Positions 6,250-13,631 of a stretch of 19,308 nt of DNA are shown here, in pieces (within the stretch, counting starts at the first letter, position 1; the number at the start of each line of letters is the position of its first letter). The stretch is from Bacteroidales bacterium (lineage in GTDB: Bacteria; Bacteroidota; Bacteroidia; Bacteroidales; WCHB1-69). A program made the translations under genes and the position numbers. The stretch spans positions 1 through 19,308 of the forward strand of contig JAAYQB010000120.1 of the NCBI GenBank assembly GCA_012519525.1, written 5' to 3'. Under the pieces are notes generated by a model. The model searched no databases and had not been told where the DNA came from. It saw nothing but the letters and a program-made list of their open reading frames with translations.

Positions 6250-7074
6250 ATGGGATTAAAAAAGTTTAAACCGGTTACACCCGGTCAGAGATTTAAGTTA
6301 ATAAGTAACTTTGATGAGATAACACATTCAACCCCCGAAAAGAGTTTATTGTTATCTAAAAAAAAGTCGGGAGGACGAAACAATCAAGGCAAAATGACCA
6401 TGCGTTATTTAGGTGGTGGTCATAAGAAACAATATCGTATCATCGATTTTAAAAGAAATAAAGACGGTATTCCTGCAACGGTAAAAACGATAGAATACGA
6501 CCCTAATCGTTCGGCTCGTATTGCATTATTGTTTTATGCCGATGGAGAAAAAAGATATATCATTGCTCCGCACGGATTAAAAGTAGGACAAAAAGTGATG
6601 TCGGGAACAGGAGCAAGTTTGGAAGTAGGAAACACTTTATGTTTTTCAGACATTCCTCTTGGGTCGGTAATTCATAATATAGAACTACAACCCGGAGCAG
6701 GTGCAAGAATTGCACGTAGTGCAGGGTCTTATGCTCAACTCATGTCGCGAGAAGATAAGTATGTAATTATTAAATTACCTTCCGGAGAAACTCGAAAAAT
6801 ATTATCGACATGTAGAGCTACATTAGGAATGGTATCCAATATAGACCATAATTTGCAAGTGTCGGGAAAAGCAGGAAGAAGTCGCTGGTTAGGCAGACGA
6901 CCGCGAGTACGTGGTGTAGCTATGAATCCGGTAGACCATCCCATGGGCGGTGGTGAAGGTCGTGCATCGGGAGGACATCCCAGATCCAGAACAGGTTTAT
7001 ATGCAAAAGGACGCAAAACAAGAAGTCCTAAAAAAGCATCTAATCAATTTATTGTTGAAAGAAGAAAAAAATAA
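6250..7074 (+). CDS. rplB: 50S ribosomal protein L2
   Basis: uL2 is one of the most conserved 50S proteins, needed for subunit association and for the peptidyl transferase centre. The 274 residues include GGGHKKQYRIIDFKR (55-69) in the OB-like RNA-binding domain, and the C-terminal MNPVDHPMGGGEG block (225-237). His230 matches E. coli His229, which lies near the catalytic centre. The C-terminal end is rich in Arg and Lys, as usual. The gene is placed between rplW and rpsS as in nearly all bacteria. Confidence 0.99.
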   Translation: MGLKKFKPVTPGQRFKLISNFDEITHSTPEKSLLLSKKKSGGRNNQGKMTMRYLGGGHKKQYRIIDFKRNKDGIPATVKTIEYDPNRSARIALLFYADGEKRYIIAPHGLKVGQKVMSGTGASLEVGNTLCFSDIPLGSVIHNIELQPGAGARIARSAGSYAQLMSREDKYVIIKLPSGETRKILSTCRATLGMVSNIDHNLQVSGKAGRSRWLGRRPRVRGVAMNPVDHPMGGGEGRASGGHPRSRTGLYAKGRKTRSPKKASNQFIVERRKK

Positions 7075-7090
7075 AAAAAGATAAAATACA

Positions 7091-7369
7091 ATGAGTAGAT
7101 CATTAAAAAAAGGTCCGTTTATTCACTATAAATTAGAGAAAAGAGTTCTTGAAGCTCAACAATCGAATAAAAAAGTAACGATAAAAACGTGGTCAAGAGC
7201 ATCTGTTATTTCTCCTGATTTTGTAGGACAAACGATAGTAGTACATAAAGGAAATAATTTTATTCCTGTTTATATAACAGAAAATATGGTAGGGCATAAA
7301 TTAGGAGAATTTGCCCCGACACGTATCTTTCGTGGACATGCAGGAAGTAAAGATAAAGGCAAAAAATAA
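7091..7369 (+). CDS. rpsS: 30S ribosomal protein S19
   Basis: uS19 forms a complex with S13 in the 30S head and touches the A-site region and the inter-subunit bridge. The 92-residue product begins SRSLKKGPFIHYKLEKRV and has the RASVISPDFVGQTIVVHKG block and the KLGEFAPTRIFRGHAG segment (about 69-84), all typical of the family. Length is usual. It sits 16 bases after rplB and 17 before rplV. Confidence 0.98.
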   Translation: MSRSLKKGPFIHYKLEKRVLEAQQSNKKVTIKTWSRASVISPDFVGQTIVVHKGNNFIPVYITENMVGHKLGEFAPTRIFRGHAGSKDKGKK

Positions 7370-7386
7370 AGCAAATACAGAATAAA

Positions 7387-7809
7387 ATGGGAGCAAGAAA
7401 AAGAGTTGCTGCAGAAGCAAGAAAAGAAAAAAATAAAAACGTAGCCATAGCTCGTTTGAATAATAATAGTACATCTCCTCGCAAAACTCGATTAATGGCT
7501 GATTTGGTGAGAGGGAAAGATGTTGAATATGCTTTAAATGTATTGAAATACAGCAAAAAAGAGTCATCAGAAAAAATACGTAAATTATTGCTTTCTGCAA
7601 TTGCTAATTGGCAAGCAAAAAATGAAAATGCACGAGTAGAAGACAGTGATTTATATATTAAAGAAATTTTTGTAGATGGTGGAACAATGTTGAAACGTTT
7701 GCGTACTGCACCACAAGGTCGCGGATATAGAATTAGAAAACGTTCCAATCATATTACCATTATCGTAGACAGTAAAATCGAAAACACAAATCAAATAATA
7801 GAAGAGTAG
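7387..7809 (+). CDS. rplV: 50S ribosomal protein L22
   Basis: uL22 binds all 23S rRNA domains and its beta-hairpin lines the exit tunnel beside L4. At 140 residues it is longer than the roughly 110 of E. coli, with a basic N-terminal extension of about 20 residues (MGARKRVAAEARKEK and on) and an acidic tail (NQIIEE); this longer form is what I recall for Bacteroidota. The core shows TSPRKTRLMADLVRGKDVEYAL (about 29-50) and the hairpin GGTMLKRLRTAPQGRGYRIRKR. The stop is followed directly by the ATG of rpsC, which points to translational coupling. Confidence 0.98.
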   Translation: MGARKRVAAEARKEKNKNVAIARLNNNSTSPRKTRLMADLVRGKDVEYALNVLKYSKKESSEKIRKLLLSAIANWQAKNENARVEDSDLYIKEIFVDGGTMLKRLRTAPQGRGYRIRKRSNHITIIVDSKIENTNQIIEE

Positions 7810-8544
7810 ATGGGACAAAAAGTTAATCCGATAGGACTTCGTTTAGGAATTATTAGAGGATGGGACTCTAATTGGTATGGTGGTAAAAAGTTTGAATTAA
7901 AACTTGTAGAAGACGATAAAATTAGAAAATATATTAATGCTAGATTACACAAAGCCAGCATATCGAAAATATATATAGAACGCACCTTAAAACTGATTAC
8001 TGTAACTATCAATACGGCACGTCCGGGACTTATTATAGGTAAAGCCGGTCAAGAAGTTGACAAATTGAAAGAAGAATTAAAGAAAATTACCAATAAAGAA
8101 GTTCAGATAAACATATCAGAAATAAAACGTCCGGAATTAGATGCGGTTTTAGTAGCACAAACAATAGCAAAACAAATAGAAGGACGTATGTTTTATCGTA
8201 GAGCGATAAAAACAGCCATCGCTTCTACCATGCGTGCAGGAGCAGAAGGAATTAAGGTTACTATTTCGGGTCGTATAGGAGGAGCTGAAATGGCTCGTAC
8301 GGAACATTTTAAAGAAGGTTCTACTCCTCTGCATACTTTACGTGCCGATATAGACTATAACCATTCGGAAGCTCATACTACTTATGGACGTTTAGGAGTA
8401 AAAGTATGGATATGTCGAGGACTTGTTTATGGAAAAAGAGATTTATTCCAATCAACGACAGATACTAAAGAAGGAAAAGCAGCTCCTGCAAAACGATTAG
8501 GACGTGGAAGAGGAGAAGCAAGCAGTCAAAGAAGAAAAAAATAA
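7810..8544 (+). CDS. rpsC: 30S ribosomal protein S3
   Basis: uS3 sits at the mRNA entry site of the 30S head and takes part in the ribosome's helicase activity. The 244-residue protein has the MGQKVNPIGLRLGI start, a KH domain with the GKAG loop at about 77-80 within RPGLIIGKAGQEVDKL, and the C-terminal S3 domain with GRIGGAEMARTEHFKEG (about 154-170) and HTTYGRLGVKVWI. A short basic tail follows. The gene starts immediately after rplV with no gap; 42 bases separate it from rplP. Confidence 0.99.
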   Translation: MGQKVNPIGLRLGIIRGWDSNWYGGKKFELKLVEDDKIRKYINARLHKASISKIYIERTLKLITVTINTARPGLIIGKAGQEVDKLKEELKKITNKEVQINISEIKRPELDAVLVAQTIAKQIEGRMFYRRAIKTAIASTMRAGAEGIKVTISGRIGGAEMARTEHFKEGSTPLHTLRADIDYNHSEAHTTYGRLGVKVWICRGLVYGKRDLFQSTTDTKEGKAAPAKRLGRGRGEASSQRRKK

Positions 8545-8586
8545 AATTAAAGAAAAAGAAGTAGAAAAATCTAAATATTATTAGAA

Positions 8587-9012
8587 ATGTTACAACCAAA
8601 GAAGACGAAATATAGAAGGATGCAGAAGGGCAAAATGAAAGGGAACACCAAACGTGGTGCAGAAATCGCTTTCGGCTCATTTGCAATTAAAGCACTTGAA
8701 GAATGTTGGATAACAAGTCGTCAAATAGAGGCGGTACGTCAGGCTACTACACGATATATGAAGCGTGAAGGGCAATTGTGGATACGAATATTTCCCGATA
8801 AACCGGTTACTAAAAAACCGGCCGAAGTACGTATGGGAAAAGGAAAAGGAGCACCCGAATATTTTGTAGCAAGAGTATCACCGGGAAGAATATTGTTTGA
8901 AGCCGACGGTGTCCCTTTAGAAGTGGCAAAAGAAGCTATGCGTTTGGGAGCACAAAAACTTCCTATTTTAACGCAATTTGTTGTAAGAAGAGATTATTCA
9001 GAAGAAATATAA
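8587..9012 (+). CDS. rplP: 50S ribosomal protein L16
   Basis: uL16 binds near the A site and the L7/L12 stalk base and is a late assembly protein. The 141 residues carry MLQPKKTKYRRMQKGKMKG at the start, then the block RQIEAVRQATTRYMKREG, and the loop KPAEVRMGKGKGAPEYFVARV with the GKGKG motif near 84-88 that reaches toward tRNA. Length is slightly above the E. coli 136. It is followed by rpmC after 7 bases. Identity is clear; nothing unusual. Confidence 0.98.
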   Translation: MLQPKKTKYRRMQKGKMKGNTKRGAEIAFGSFAIKALEECWITSRQIEAVRQATTRYMKREGQLWIRIFPDKPVTKKPAEVRMGKGKGAPEYFVARVSPGRILFEADGVPLEVAKEAMRLGAQKLPILTQFVVRRDYSEEI

Positions 9013-9019
9013 TAAAAAT

Positions 9020-9229
9020 ATGAAACAGGCAGTAATATCGGAATTTTCCACGAAGGAATTATATGAAAGATTGGAGGCGGAAAACCTTCAATTAACAAAA
9101 TTAAAATTACATCATGCAGTTTCTTCTATTGAAAATCCAAATAAAATTAAAGAATATAGAAAAACAATCGCAAGATTGAAAACGGAGATTCGTAATCGAG
9201 AACTTGCAGAGCAAAAATCTCAAAAATAA
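9020..9229 (+). CDS. rpmC: 50S ribosomal protein L29
   Basis: uL29 is a small two-helix protein near the tunnel exit beside L23, where it helps form the docking platform for nascent-chain factors. The 69-residue product shows the coiled-coil pattern of the family: ELYERLEAENLQLTKLKLHHAVSS followed by the ENPNKIKEYRKTIARLKTEIRNRE helix. The Leu/Ile spacing and the KEYRKTIARL block make identity firm despite the small size. It is preceded by rplP (7 bases) and followed by rpsQ (6 bases). Confidence 0.95.
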   Translation: MKQAVISEFSTKELYERLEAENLQLTKLKLHHAVSSIENPNKIKEYRKTIARLKTEIRNRELAEQKSQK

Positions 9230-9235
9230 TTGACG

Positions 9236-9490
9236 ATGGAAAGAAATTTTAGAAAAATAAGAGAAGGCGTTGTAGTTAGCAATAAAATGGAAAAATCCAT
9301 AGTGGTAGAGGTAGAACGAAAATTTAAACATTCAAAATATGGTAAATTTTTGAAGAAAACATCTCGTTTTATGGCTCACGACGAAAATCAAGACTGTAAT
9401 ATTGGAGATACAGTGAGAATAATGGAAACAAGACCATTAAGTAAAAATAAATGTTGGAGATTAGTGGAAATAATTGAAAGAGCAAAATAA
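9236..9490 (+). CDS. rpsQ: 30S ribosomal protein S17
   Basis: uS17 is an OB-fold protein that binds the 5' domain of 16S rRNA early in assembly. I place the start at ATG 9236, which gives an 84-residue protein beginning MERNFRKIREGVVVSNKM; a TTG two codons upstream at 9230 is in frame but adds nothing conserved. Family blocks include KSIVVEVERKFKHSKYGKF and GDTVRIMETRPLSKNKCWRLVEI near the C-terminus. It has 6 bases to rpmC upstream and 3 to rplN downstream. Confidence 0.97.
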   Translation: MERNFRKIREGVVVSNKMEKSIVVEVERKFKHSKYGKFLKKTSRFMAHDENQDCNIGDTVRIMETRPLSKNKCWRLVEIIERAK

Positions 9491-9493
9491 GAT

Positions 9494-9862
9494 ATGATAC
9501 AGCAAGAATCAAGATTGTCAGTAGCAGATAATAGCGGAGCAAAAGAAGTTTTGTGCATTCGCGTTTTGGGAGGCACAAGAAAACGTTATGCCCGTATCGG
9601 CGATAAAATTATCGTAACCATTAAAGAGGCAATTCCTTCCGGAAATATTAAAAAAGGAACCGTATCGAAAGCAGTTGTCGTTAGAACAAAAAAAGAAGTA
9701 CGTCGTGATGACGGATCATACATTCGCTTCGACGACAATGCAGTTGTACTGCTTACTGCAACAGAAGAATTGAGAGGAACACGTATATTCGGACCGGTAG
9801 CTCGTGAGTTAAGAGATAAACAATATATGAAAATCGTTTCGTTAGCTCCTGAAGTTTTATAA
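9494..9862 (+). CDS. rplN: 50S ribosomal protein L14
   Basis: uL14 forms part of the subunit interface, making bridges to 16S rRNA, and is the docking site of silencing factor RsfS. The 122-residue product has the normal length and the signature MIQQESRLSVADNSGAKE, a VLGGTRKRYARIGDKIIVTIKEA block, and the C-terminal GTRIFGPVARELR segment. Only 3 bases separate it from rpsQ. Confidence 0.98.
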   Translation: MIQQESRLSVADNSGAKEVLCIRVLGGTRKRYARIGDKIIVTIKEAIPSGNIKKGTVSKAVVVRTKKEVRRDDGSYIRFDDNAVVLLTATEELRGTRIFGPVARELRDKQYMKIVSLAPEVL

Positions 9863-9883
9863 ATAATTGTAAATAATAAGAAA

Positions 9884-10198
9884 ATGAAAATACATATAAA
9901 AAAAGGAGATACAGTAAAAGTCTTGTCGGGCGAAGATAAAGGACGTACCGGGAAAGTGCTTAAAGTTGAAGTTAGCAAATACAGAGCATTTGTTGAAGGT
10001 GTCAATATGGTATCGAAGCATAGCAAACCCAGTGCTAAAAATCCTCAAGGCGGAATTATAAAAAAAGAAGCATCTGTTCATATTTCAAACCTTATGGTAG
10101 TAGATGCTAAAGGAGTAGCCTCACGTATAGGGAGACGTCTTAATGATAAAAATAAATTAGTTCGTTATTCTAAAAAAACAGGAGAGGAGATTAAGTAA
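9884..10198 (+). CDS. rplX: 50S ribosomal protein L24
   Basis: uL24 is an assembly initiator of the 50S subunit that binds the 5' end of 23S rRNA. The 104-residue product has a KOW motif near the start (KKGDTVKVLSGEDKGRTGKV, about residues 6-25), followed by VEGVNMVSKHSKPSAKNPQGG. It shares its last base with the ATG of rplE (TAATG), a classic coupling arrangement. Its 3' end also holds an AGGAG sequence at 10185-10189 that may serve rplE. Confidence 0.98.
   Translation: MKIHIKKGDTVKVLSGEDKGRTGKVLKVEVSKYRAFVEGVNMVSKHSKPSAKNPQGGIIKKEASVHISNLMVVDAKGVASRIGRRLNDKNKLVRYSKKTGEEIK
10185..10189 (+). promoter_or_regulatory. Shine-Dalgarno-like AGGAG before rplE
   Basis: AGGAG lies eight bases before the rplE ATG, inside the end of rplX. 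Bacteroidota genes mostly lack such sites and their ribosomes mask the anti-Shine-Dalgarno end, so the site may be a by-product of the Gly-Glu-Glu codons there. Confidence 0.3.
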
Positions 10199-10755
10199 TG
10201 AGTTATATTCCAAGATTAAAAGAAAAATATAATAAGGAAATAATTCCTGTTATTAAAGAGCAGTTTGGGTTTAAATCAACAATGCGTGTTCCGAGAATCG
10301 TAAAAGTTTGTTTAAACCAAGGAATTGGAGCGGCAACTGCCGATAAGAAATTAATTGATATAGGAATCAATGAAATGACAATGATAGCAGGTCAAAAAGC
10401 TGTTCCTACAAAATCAAAAAAAGACGTTTCGAATTTTAAATTAAGAAGAGGAAATCCTATCGGAGTACGTGTAACTCTTAGAGGAGAAAGAATGTATGAA
10501 TTTTTAGATCGCTTAATATCCGTATCTATACCACGTATCCGTGATTTTAGAGGAATTAGTGATAAAGGCTTTGATGGGAGAGGAAATTACTCGATGGGAA
10601 TTTCGGAACAAATTATTTTCCCTGAAATAGATATTGATAAAGTCAATAAAATTAATGGTATGGACATAACGATTGTTACCACAGCACGTAACGATCAAGA
10701 ATGTTTAGCCTTGTTGAAAGAATTTGGATTTCCATTTAAAAATCAAAAAAAATAA
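10198..10755 (+). CDS. rplE: 50S ribosomal protein L5
   Basis: uL5 binds 5S rRNA together with L18 and forms part of the central protuberance, contacting P-site tRNA. The 185-residue protein shows the family blocks MRVPRIVKVCLNQGIG (about 29-44), GQKAVPTKSKKDVSNFKLR, and the DFRGISDKGFDGRGNYSMG loop. Length is near the usual 179-185. The ATG overlaps the rplX stop by one base, and a single base separates its own stop from rpsN. Confidence 0.99.
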   Translation: MSYIPRLKEKYNKEIIPVIKEQFGFKSTMRVPRIVKVCLNQGIGAATADKKLIDIGINEMTMIAGQKAVPTKSKKDVSNFKLRRGNPIGVRVTLRGERMYEFLDRLISVSIPRIRDFRGISDKGFDGRGNYSMGISEQIIFPEIDIDKVNKINGMDITIVTTARNDQECLALLKEFGFPFKNQKK

Positions 10756-10756
10756 T

Positions 10757-11059
10757 ATGGCAAAAGAGTCAATTAAAGCAAGAGAAGTTAAAAGAGCAAA
10801 ATTAATAGCTAAATACGAAAGTAAACGAAAAGCTTATAAAGAAGTTATTCGCACAAGCACGGATTATGAGGAAATTAAAGCTGCACAAATAGGCTTGCAA
10901 AAATTACCTCCTAATTCCAATCCAATACGTTTACATAATCGTTGTAAATTAACAGGAAGACCCAAAGGTTATATGAGAATATTTGGCATTTCAAGAATCA
11001 ACTTCCGAGAAATGGCATCAAAAGGTTTAATTCCTGGAGTAAAAAAAGCAAGTTGGTAA
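10757..11059 (+). CDS. rpsN: 30S ribosomal protein S14, zinc-free form
   Basis: uS14 is a 30S head protein late in assembly. I start it at ATG 10757 (MAKESIKAREVKRAK), one base after the rplE stop; the frame stays open upstream into rplE but that part is not S14-like. The 100 residues match the long zinc-free type: the paired cysteines of the short zinc form are absent and only one Cys (in RLHNRCKLTGRPKGY) remains. The C-terminal block GLIPGVKKASW is typical. The middle linker (around 27-47) is as long as in Bacteroides-type S14 and longer than the ~89-residue flavobacterial form as I recall it. Confidence 0.98.
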   Translation: MAKESIKAREVKRAKLIAKYESKRKAYKEVIRTSTDYEEIKAAQIGLQKLPPNSNPIRLHNRCKLTGRPKGYMRIFGISRINFREMASKGLIPGVKKASW

Positions 11060-11077
11060 TTACATAAATATAAGGAT

Positions 11078-11082
11078 AAGGA
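11078..11082 (+). promoter_or_regulatory. Shine-Dalgarno-like AAGGA before rpsH
   Basis: AAGGA ends six bases before the rpsH ATG, and a second AAGGA lies just upstream at 11072-11076. The spacing suits a ribosome-binding site, which is uncommon in this cluster. Function is uncertain in a phylum that makes little use of such sites. Confidence 0.3.
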
Positions 11083-11088
11083 ATAATT

Positions 11089-11487
11089 ATGAATACGGAT
11101 CCGATAGCAGATTATTTAACGAGAGTTAGAAATGCCATTACGGCAAGACATAAAGTTGTAGAAATTCCTACATCTAGTATTAAAAGAGAAATAACAAAAA
11201 TACTCTTTGAAAAAGGATATATTTTGAATTACAAATTCGAAGAAAAAGATAAATTCGGAACTATTAAAATAGCATTAAAATATCATCCTGTTTCTAAACA
11301 AAGCGCAATTACCGAATTGCAACGCATTAGTAAACCGGGATTAAGAAAATATGTAAAAGCAGATGAACTTCCTCGCGTGTTAAACGGATTGGGCATCGCA
11401 ATTATATCCACTTCAAGAGGATTAATTACCGATAAAGAAGCACGTCAATTACAAGTAGGCGGAGAAGTAATTTGTTATATCAGTTAA
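11089..11487 (+). CDS. rpsH: 30S ribosomal protein S8
   Basis: uS8 binds the central domain of 16S rRNA and in E. coli represses the spc operon by binding its mRNA near rplE. The 132-residue protein begins NTDPIADYLTRVRNA, holds VEIPTSSIKREITKILFEKGYI, and ends with the conserved GIAIISTSRGLITDKEAR and GGEVICYIS. Length is normal. It sits 29 bases after rpsN. I did not find an obvious S8-binding-like structure in the rplX-rplE junction, though I could not fold it. Confidence 0.99.
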   Translation: MNTDPIADYLTRVRNAITARHKVVEIPTSSIKREITKILFEKGYILNYKFEEKDKFGTIKIALKYHPVSKQSAITELQRISKPGLRKYVKADELPRVLNGLGIAIISTSRGLITDKEARQLQVGGEVICYIS

Positions 11488-11491
11488 AATT

Positions 11492-11496
11492 AGGAG
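11492..11496 (+). promoter_or_regulatory. Shine-Dalgarno-like AGGAG before rplF
   Basis: AGGAG lies in the 17-base gap between rpsH and rplF with eight bases to the ATG. It is the clearest non-coding Shine-Dalgarno-like site I noticed in the cluster; most of the other starts have none. Confidence 0.35.
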
Positions 11497-11504
11497 AATA
11501 AGAT

Positions 11505-12065
11505 ATGTCAAGAATTGGAAAATTACCTATAACATTACCTCAAGGAGTAACGGTAACTATCAATGAGAAATCAAATGATGTTACCGTAAAAGGACCACGT
11601 GGAGAAATGACTCAAAAAGTAGATCCTTGTATCTCTCTTGAAATAGAAGGGAATGTATTGCACCTTAATCGTCAAACAGAACAAAAACGCCATAAAGCAA
11701 TGCATGGATTATATCGTTCTTTATTGGCAAATATGGTAAAAGGTGTTTCGGAAGGCTTTACGATAGTACAAGAATTGGTAGGGACAGGCTATAGAGCGCA
11801 AGCAAACGGACAACTGTTAAATCTTACATTAGGTTATTCACACGATATTATTTTTGAACTGCCTAAAGAGATAACAGTAGAAACAATTACCGAAAGAGGA
11901 AAAAACCCTATCATTAAATTAACTTCTTACGATAAACAATTATTAGGACAAGTTGCTTCTAAAATACGTTCTTATCGTAAACCGGAACCTTATAAAGGTA
12001 AAGGTATTAGATTTGAAGGTGAAGTGGTTAGAAGAAAAGCAGGTAAATCAGCAGAGAAGAAATAA
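11505..12065 (+). CDS. rplF: 50S ribosomal protein L6
   Basis: uL6 binds domain VI of 23S rRNA near the factor-binding site and sarcin-ricin loop. The 186-residue protein has the two repeated alpha/beta domains: MSRIGKLPITLPQGV at the start, VKGPRGEMTQKV (about 29-40), then VGTGYRAQANGQLLNLTLGYSH and the second-domain block SKIRSYRKPEPYKGKGIRF. It ends with a basic RRKAGKSAEKK tail. The family is unmistakable and the length near normal. Confidence 0.99.
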   Translation: MSRIGKLPITLPQGVTVTINEKSNDVTVKGPRGEMTQKVDPCISLEIEGNVLHLNRQTEQKRHKAMHGLYRSLLANMVKGVSEGFTIVQELVGTGYRAQANGQLLNLTLGYSHDIIFELPKEITVETITERGKNPIIKLTSYDKQLLGQVASKIRSYRKPEPYKGKGIRFEGEVVRRKAGKSAEKK

Positions 12066-12089
12066 GAGAAACGCAATAATTATAGAGTG

Positions 12090-12446
12090 ATGAAGAACTT
12101 AAAAACATATAGAAGAAATCGAATTAAAAATAGAATTCGCAAAACTATTAGAGGGACGGCAGAACGTCCAAGACTATCTGTTTTCAGAAGTAATAAACAG
12201 ATATATGCACAAATAATAAATGATCAAATGGGAACTACCCTTGTTGCTGCATCATCAATGATGGAATCAATAGATTCTCAAAAAATTACTAAGACAGAAA
12301 AGGCTAAATTAGTAGGAAAAGAATTGGCTATTAAAGCAAAAGAAGCCGGTATTAATACTGTTGTGTTTGACCGCAATGGATATTTATACCATGGAAGAGT
12401 AAAATCTTTAGCAAATGCAGCAAGAGAAGAAGGTTTAATATTTTAA
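12090..12446 (+). CDS. rplR: 50S ribosomal protein L18
   Basis: uL18 binds 5S rRNA with L5 and brings it into the central protuberance. I choose the ATG at 12090, giving 118 residues; a GTG directly before it at 12087 would add only one residue. The sequence has a basic N-terminus (MKNLKTYRRNRIKNRIRK), the core block RPRLSVFRSNKQIYAQII, and the C-terminal NTVVFDRNGYLYHGRVKSLANAAREEGL. Twenty-four bases follow rplF, and rpsE begins 9 bases downstream. Confidence 0.98.
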   Translation: MKNLKTYRRNRIKNRIRKTIRGTAERPRLSVFRSNKQIYAQIINDQMGTTLVAASSMMESIDSQKITKTEKAKLVGKELAIKAKEAGINTVVFDRNGYLYHGRVKSLANAAREEGLIF

Positions 12447-12455
12447 ATTACGATT

Positions 12456-12968
12456 ATGTCAACAGTAAAAAGAGTAAAGACAAGTGAAATTGAACTTAAA
12501 GATAGGTTAGTAAGCATACGCCGAGTAACAAAAGTAACAAAAGGAGGAAGAACATTTAGTTTTTCTGCTATTGTTGTTGTAGGCAATAAGGAAGGAATCG
12601 TTGGCTGTGGTTTGGGGAAGGCTAAAGAAGTGAACATGGCTATTCAAAAAGGAATAGAAGATGCTAAAAAACATCTGATACAAGTTCCCATATTAAAAGG
12701 AACCGTACCACACACTCAAGAAGGAAAATATAGCGGAGCATTAGTATTGGTTAAACCGGCATCACCCGGTACCGGAGTTATAGCCGGAGGAGCTATGCGT
12801 GCGGTATTAGAAAGTGTCGGATTGAAAAATGTGTTAGCAAAATCAAAAGGTTCCCCTAATCCTCATAGTGTGGTAAAAGCTACAATAGATGCTTTATCGA
12901 AGATGAAAGACCCTTATACGGTGGCACAATTAAGAGGTGTAGAATTATCAAAAGTGTTTAACGGTTAA
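12456..12968 (+). CDS. rpsE: 30S ribosomal protein S5
   Basis: uS5 lies at the mRNA entry channel with S3 and S4 and affects fidelity. The 170-residue protein has an N-terminal double-stranded-RNA-binding-like S5 domain (ELKDRLVSIRRVTKVTKGGR, about 11-30, then GNKEGIVGCGLGKAKEV) and a C-terminal domain with VLVKPASPGTGVIAGGAMRAV. The GGR turn is where spectinomycin resistance changes arise in E. coli; the segment looks unaltered. Length is usual for the family. Confidence 0.99.
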   Translation: MSTVKRVKTSEIELKDRLVSIRRVTKVTKGGRTFSFSAIVVVGNKEGIVGCGLGKAKEVNMAIQKGIEDAKKHLIQVPILKGTVPHTQEGKYSGALVLVKPASPGTGVIAGGAMRAVLESVGLKNVLAKSKGSPNPHSVVKATIDALSKMKDPYTVAQLRGVELSKVFNG

Positions 12969-12979
12969 TAGGCAATACG

Positions 12980-13159
12980 ATGAAAAAATTAAGGATAACA
13001 CAAATTAGAAGTCAAATTAATAGACCTAAAAATCAGAAGAGAACAATCACTGCATTGGGATTGAAAAAACTAAATTGTCCTATAGAGGTAGAAGCAACAC
13101 CTCAAATATTAGGGATGATAGAAACAGTGAAACACTTATTAAAAATAGAAGAAATATAA
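12980..13159 (+). CDS. rpmD: 50S ribosomal protein L30
   Basis: uL30 is a small 50S protein near the central protuberance. The frame starts at ATG 12980 and encodes 59 residues: MKKLRITQIRSQINRPKNQK, then RTITALGLKKLNCPIEVEA and a C-terminal helix ending in KHLLKIEEI. The KLRITQIRS strand and the LGLKKLN turn fit L30, and the place between rpsE and rplO confirms it. It is 11 bases after rpsE and 24 before rplO. Length matches the bacterial norm of about 59. Confidence 0.96.
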   Translation: MKKLRITQIRSQINRPKNQKRTITALGLKKLNCPIEVEATPQILGMIETVKHLLKIEEI

Positions 13160-13183
13160 TAATTTGGAAAGGTAGATTAAGAT

Positions 13184-13630
13184 ATGAATTTACATAATTT
13201 AAAACCGGCAGCAGGTTCGACAAAGAAAAGCAAACGCATAGGTAGAGGTCAAGGTTCCGGCAAAGGTGGAACTTCTACAAAAGGACATAAGGGAGCTCAA
13301 TCACGTTCCGGTTATTCAAGAAAAGCCGGATTTGAAGGAGGTCAAATGCCCCTCTATCGTCGTGTGCCGAAATCAGGATTTAAAAATATTAATCGTATTG
13401 AATACAACGCCATTAATATTTCTATTTTACAACATTTATACGATAAAAAAGGAATAACATCTATTGATTTAGAAGTGTTGAACAACAACGGATTAGCATC
13501 TAAAAAAGATAGAGTAAAAATATTAGCTAACGGCACATTAACTGCAAAGTTAGAAGTCAAAGCACATGCTTTTTCTGAAAAAGCAATACAAGCAATAGAA
13601 GCAAATGGTGGAACAGCAATAAAAATATAG
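13184..13630 (+). CDS. rplO: 50S ribosomal protein L15
   Basis: uL15 is a late-binding 50S protein with a long, glycine- and arginine-rich N-terminal extension deep in the rRNA. The 148-residue protein begins MNLHNLKPAAGSTKKSKRIGRG and has the GSGKGGTSTKGHKGAQSRSG block (25-44), then FEGGQMPLYRRVPKSGFKN (about 50-68), and the globular end KAHAFSEKAIQAIEANGGTA. Its stop lies one base before the ATG of secY, a spacing typical of coupled genes. Confidence 0.98.
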   Translation: MNLHNLKPAAGSTKKSKRIGRGQGSGKGGTSTKGHKGAQSRSGYSRKAGFEGGQMPLYRRVPKSGFKNINRIEYNAINISILQHLYDKKGITSIDLEVLNNNGLASKKDRVKILANGTLTAKLEVKAHAFSEKAIQAIEANGGTAIKI

Positions 13631-13631
13631 C

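Noticed and set aside
9230..9235. TTG start two codons upstream for rpsQ
   Set aside because: The ATG at 9236 gives the normal S17 N-terminus, and the extra residues are not conserved.
10724..10756. Longer rpsN frame beginning inside rplE
   Set aside because: The added 11 residues are an out-of-frame reading of the rplE end; ATG 10757 starts the canonical MAKES sequence.
12087..12089. GTG start for rplR
   Set aside because: The ATG directly after it suffices, and a start at GTG would only add one methionine.
13266..13457. A 63-codon + strand frame inside rplO
   Set aside because: It is a shifted frame within a certain L15 gene, with no independent support.
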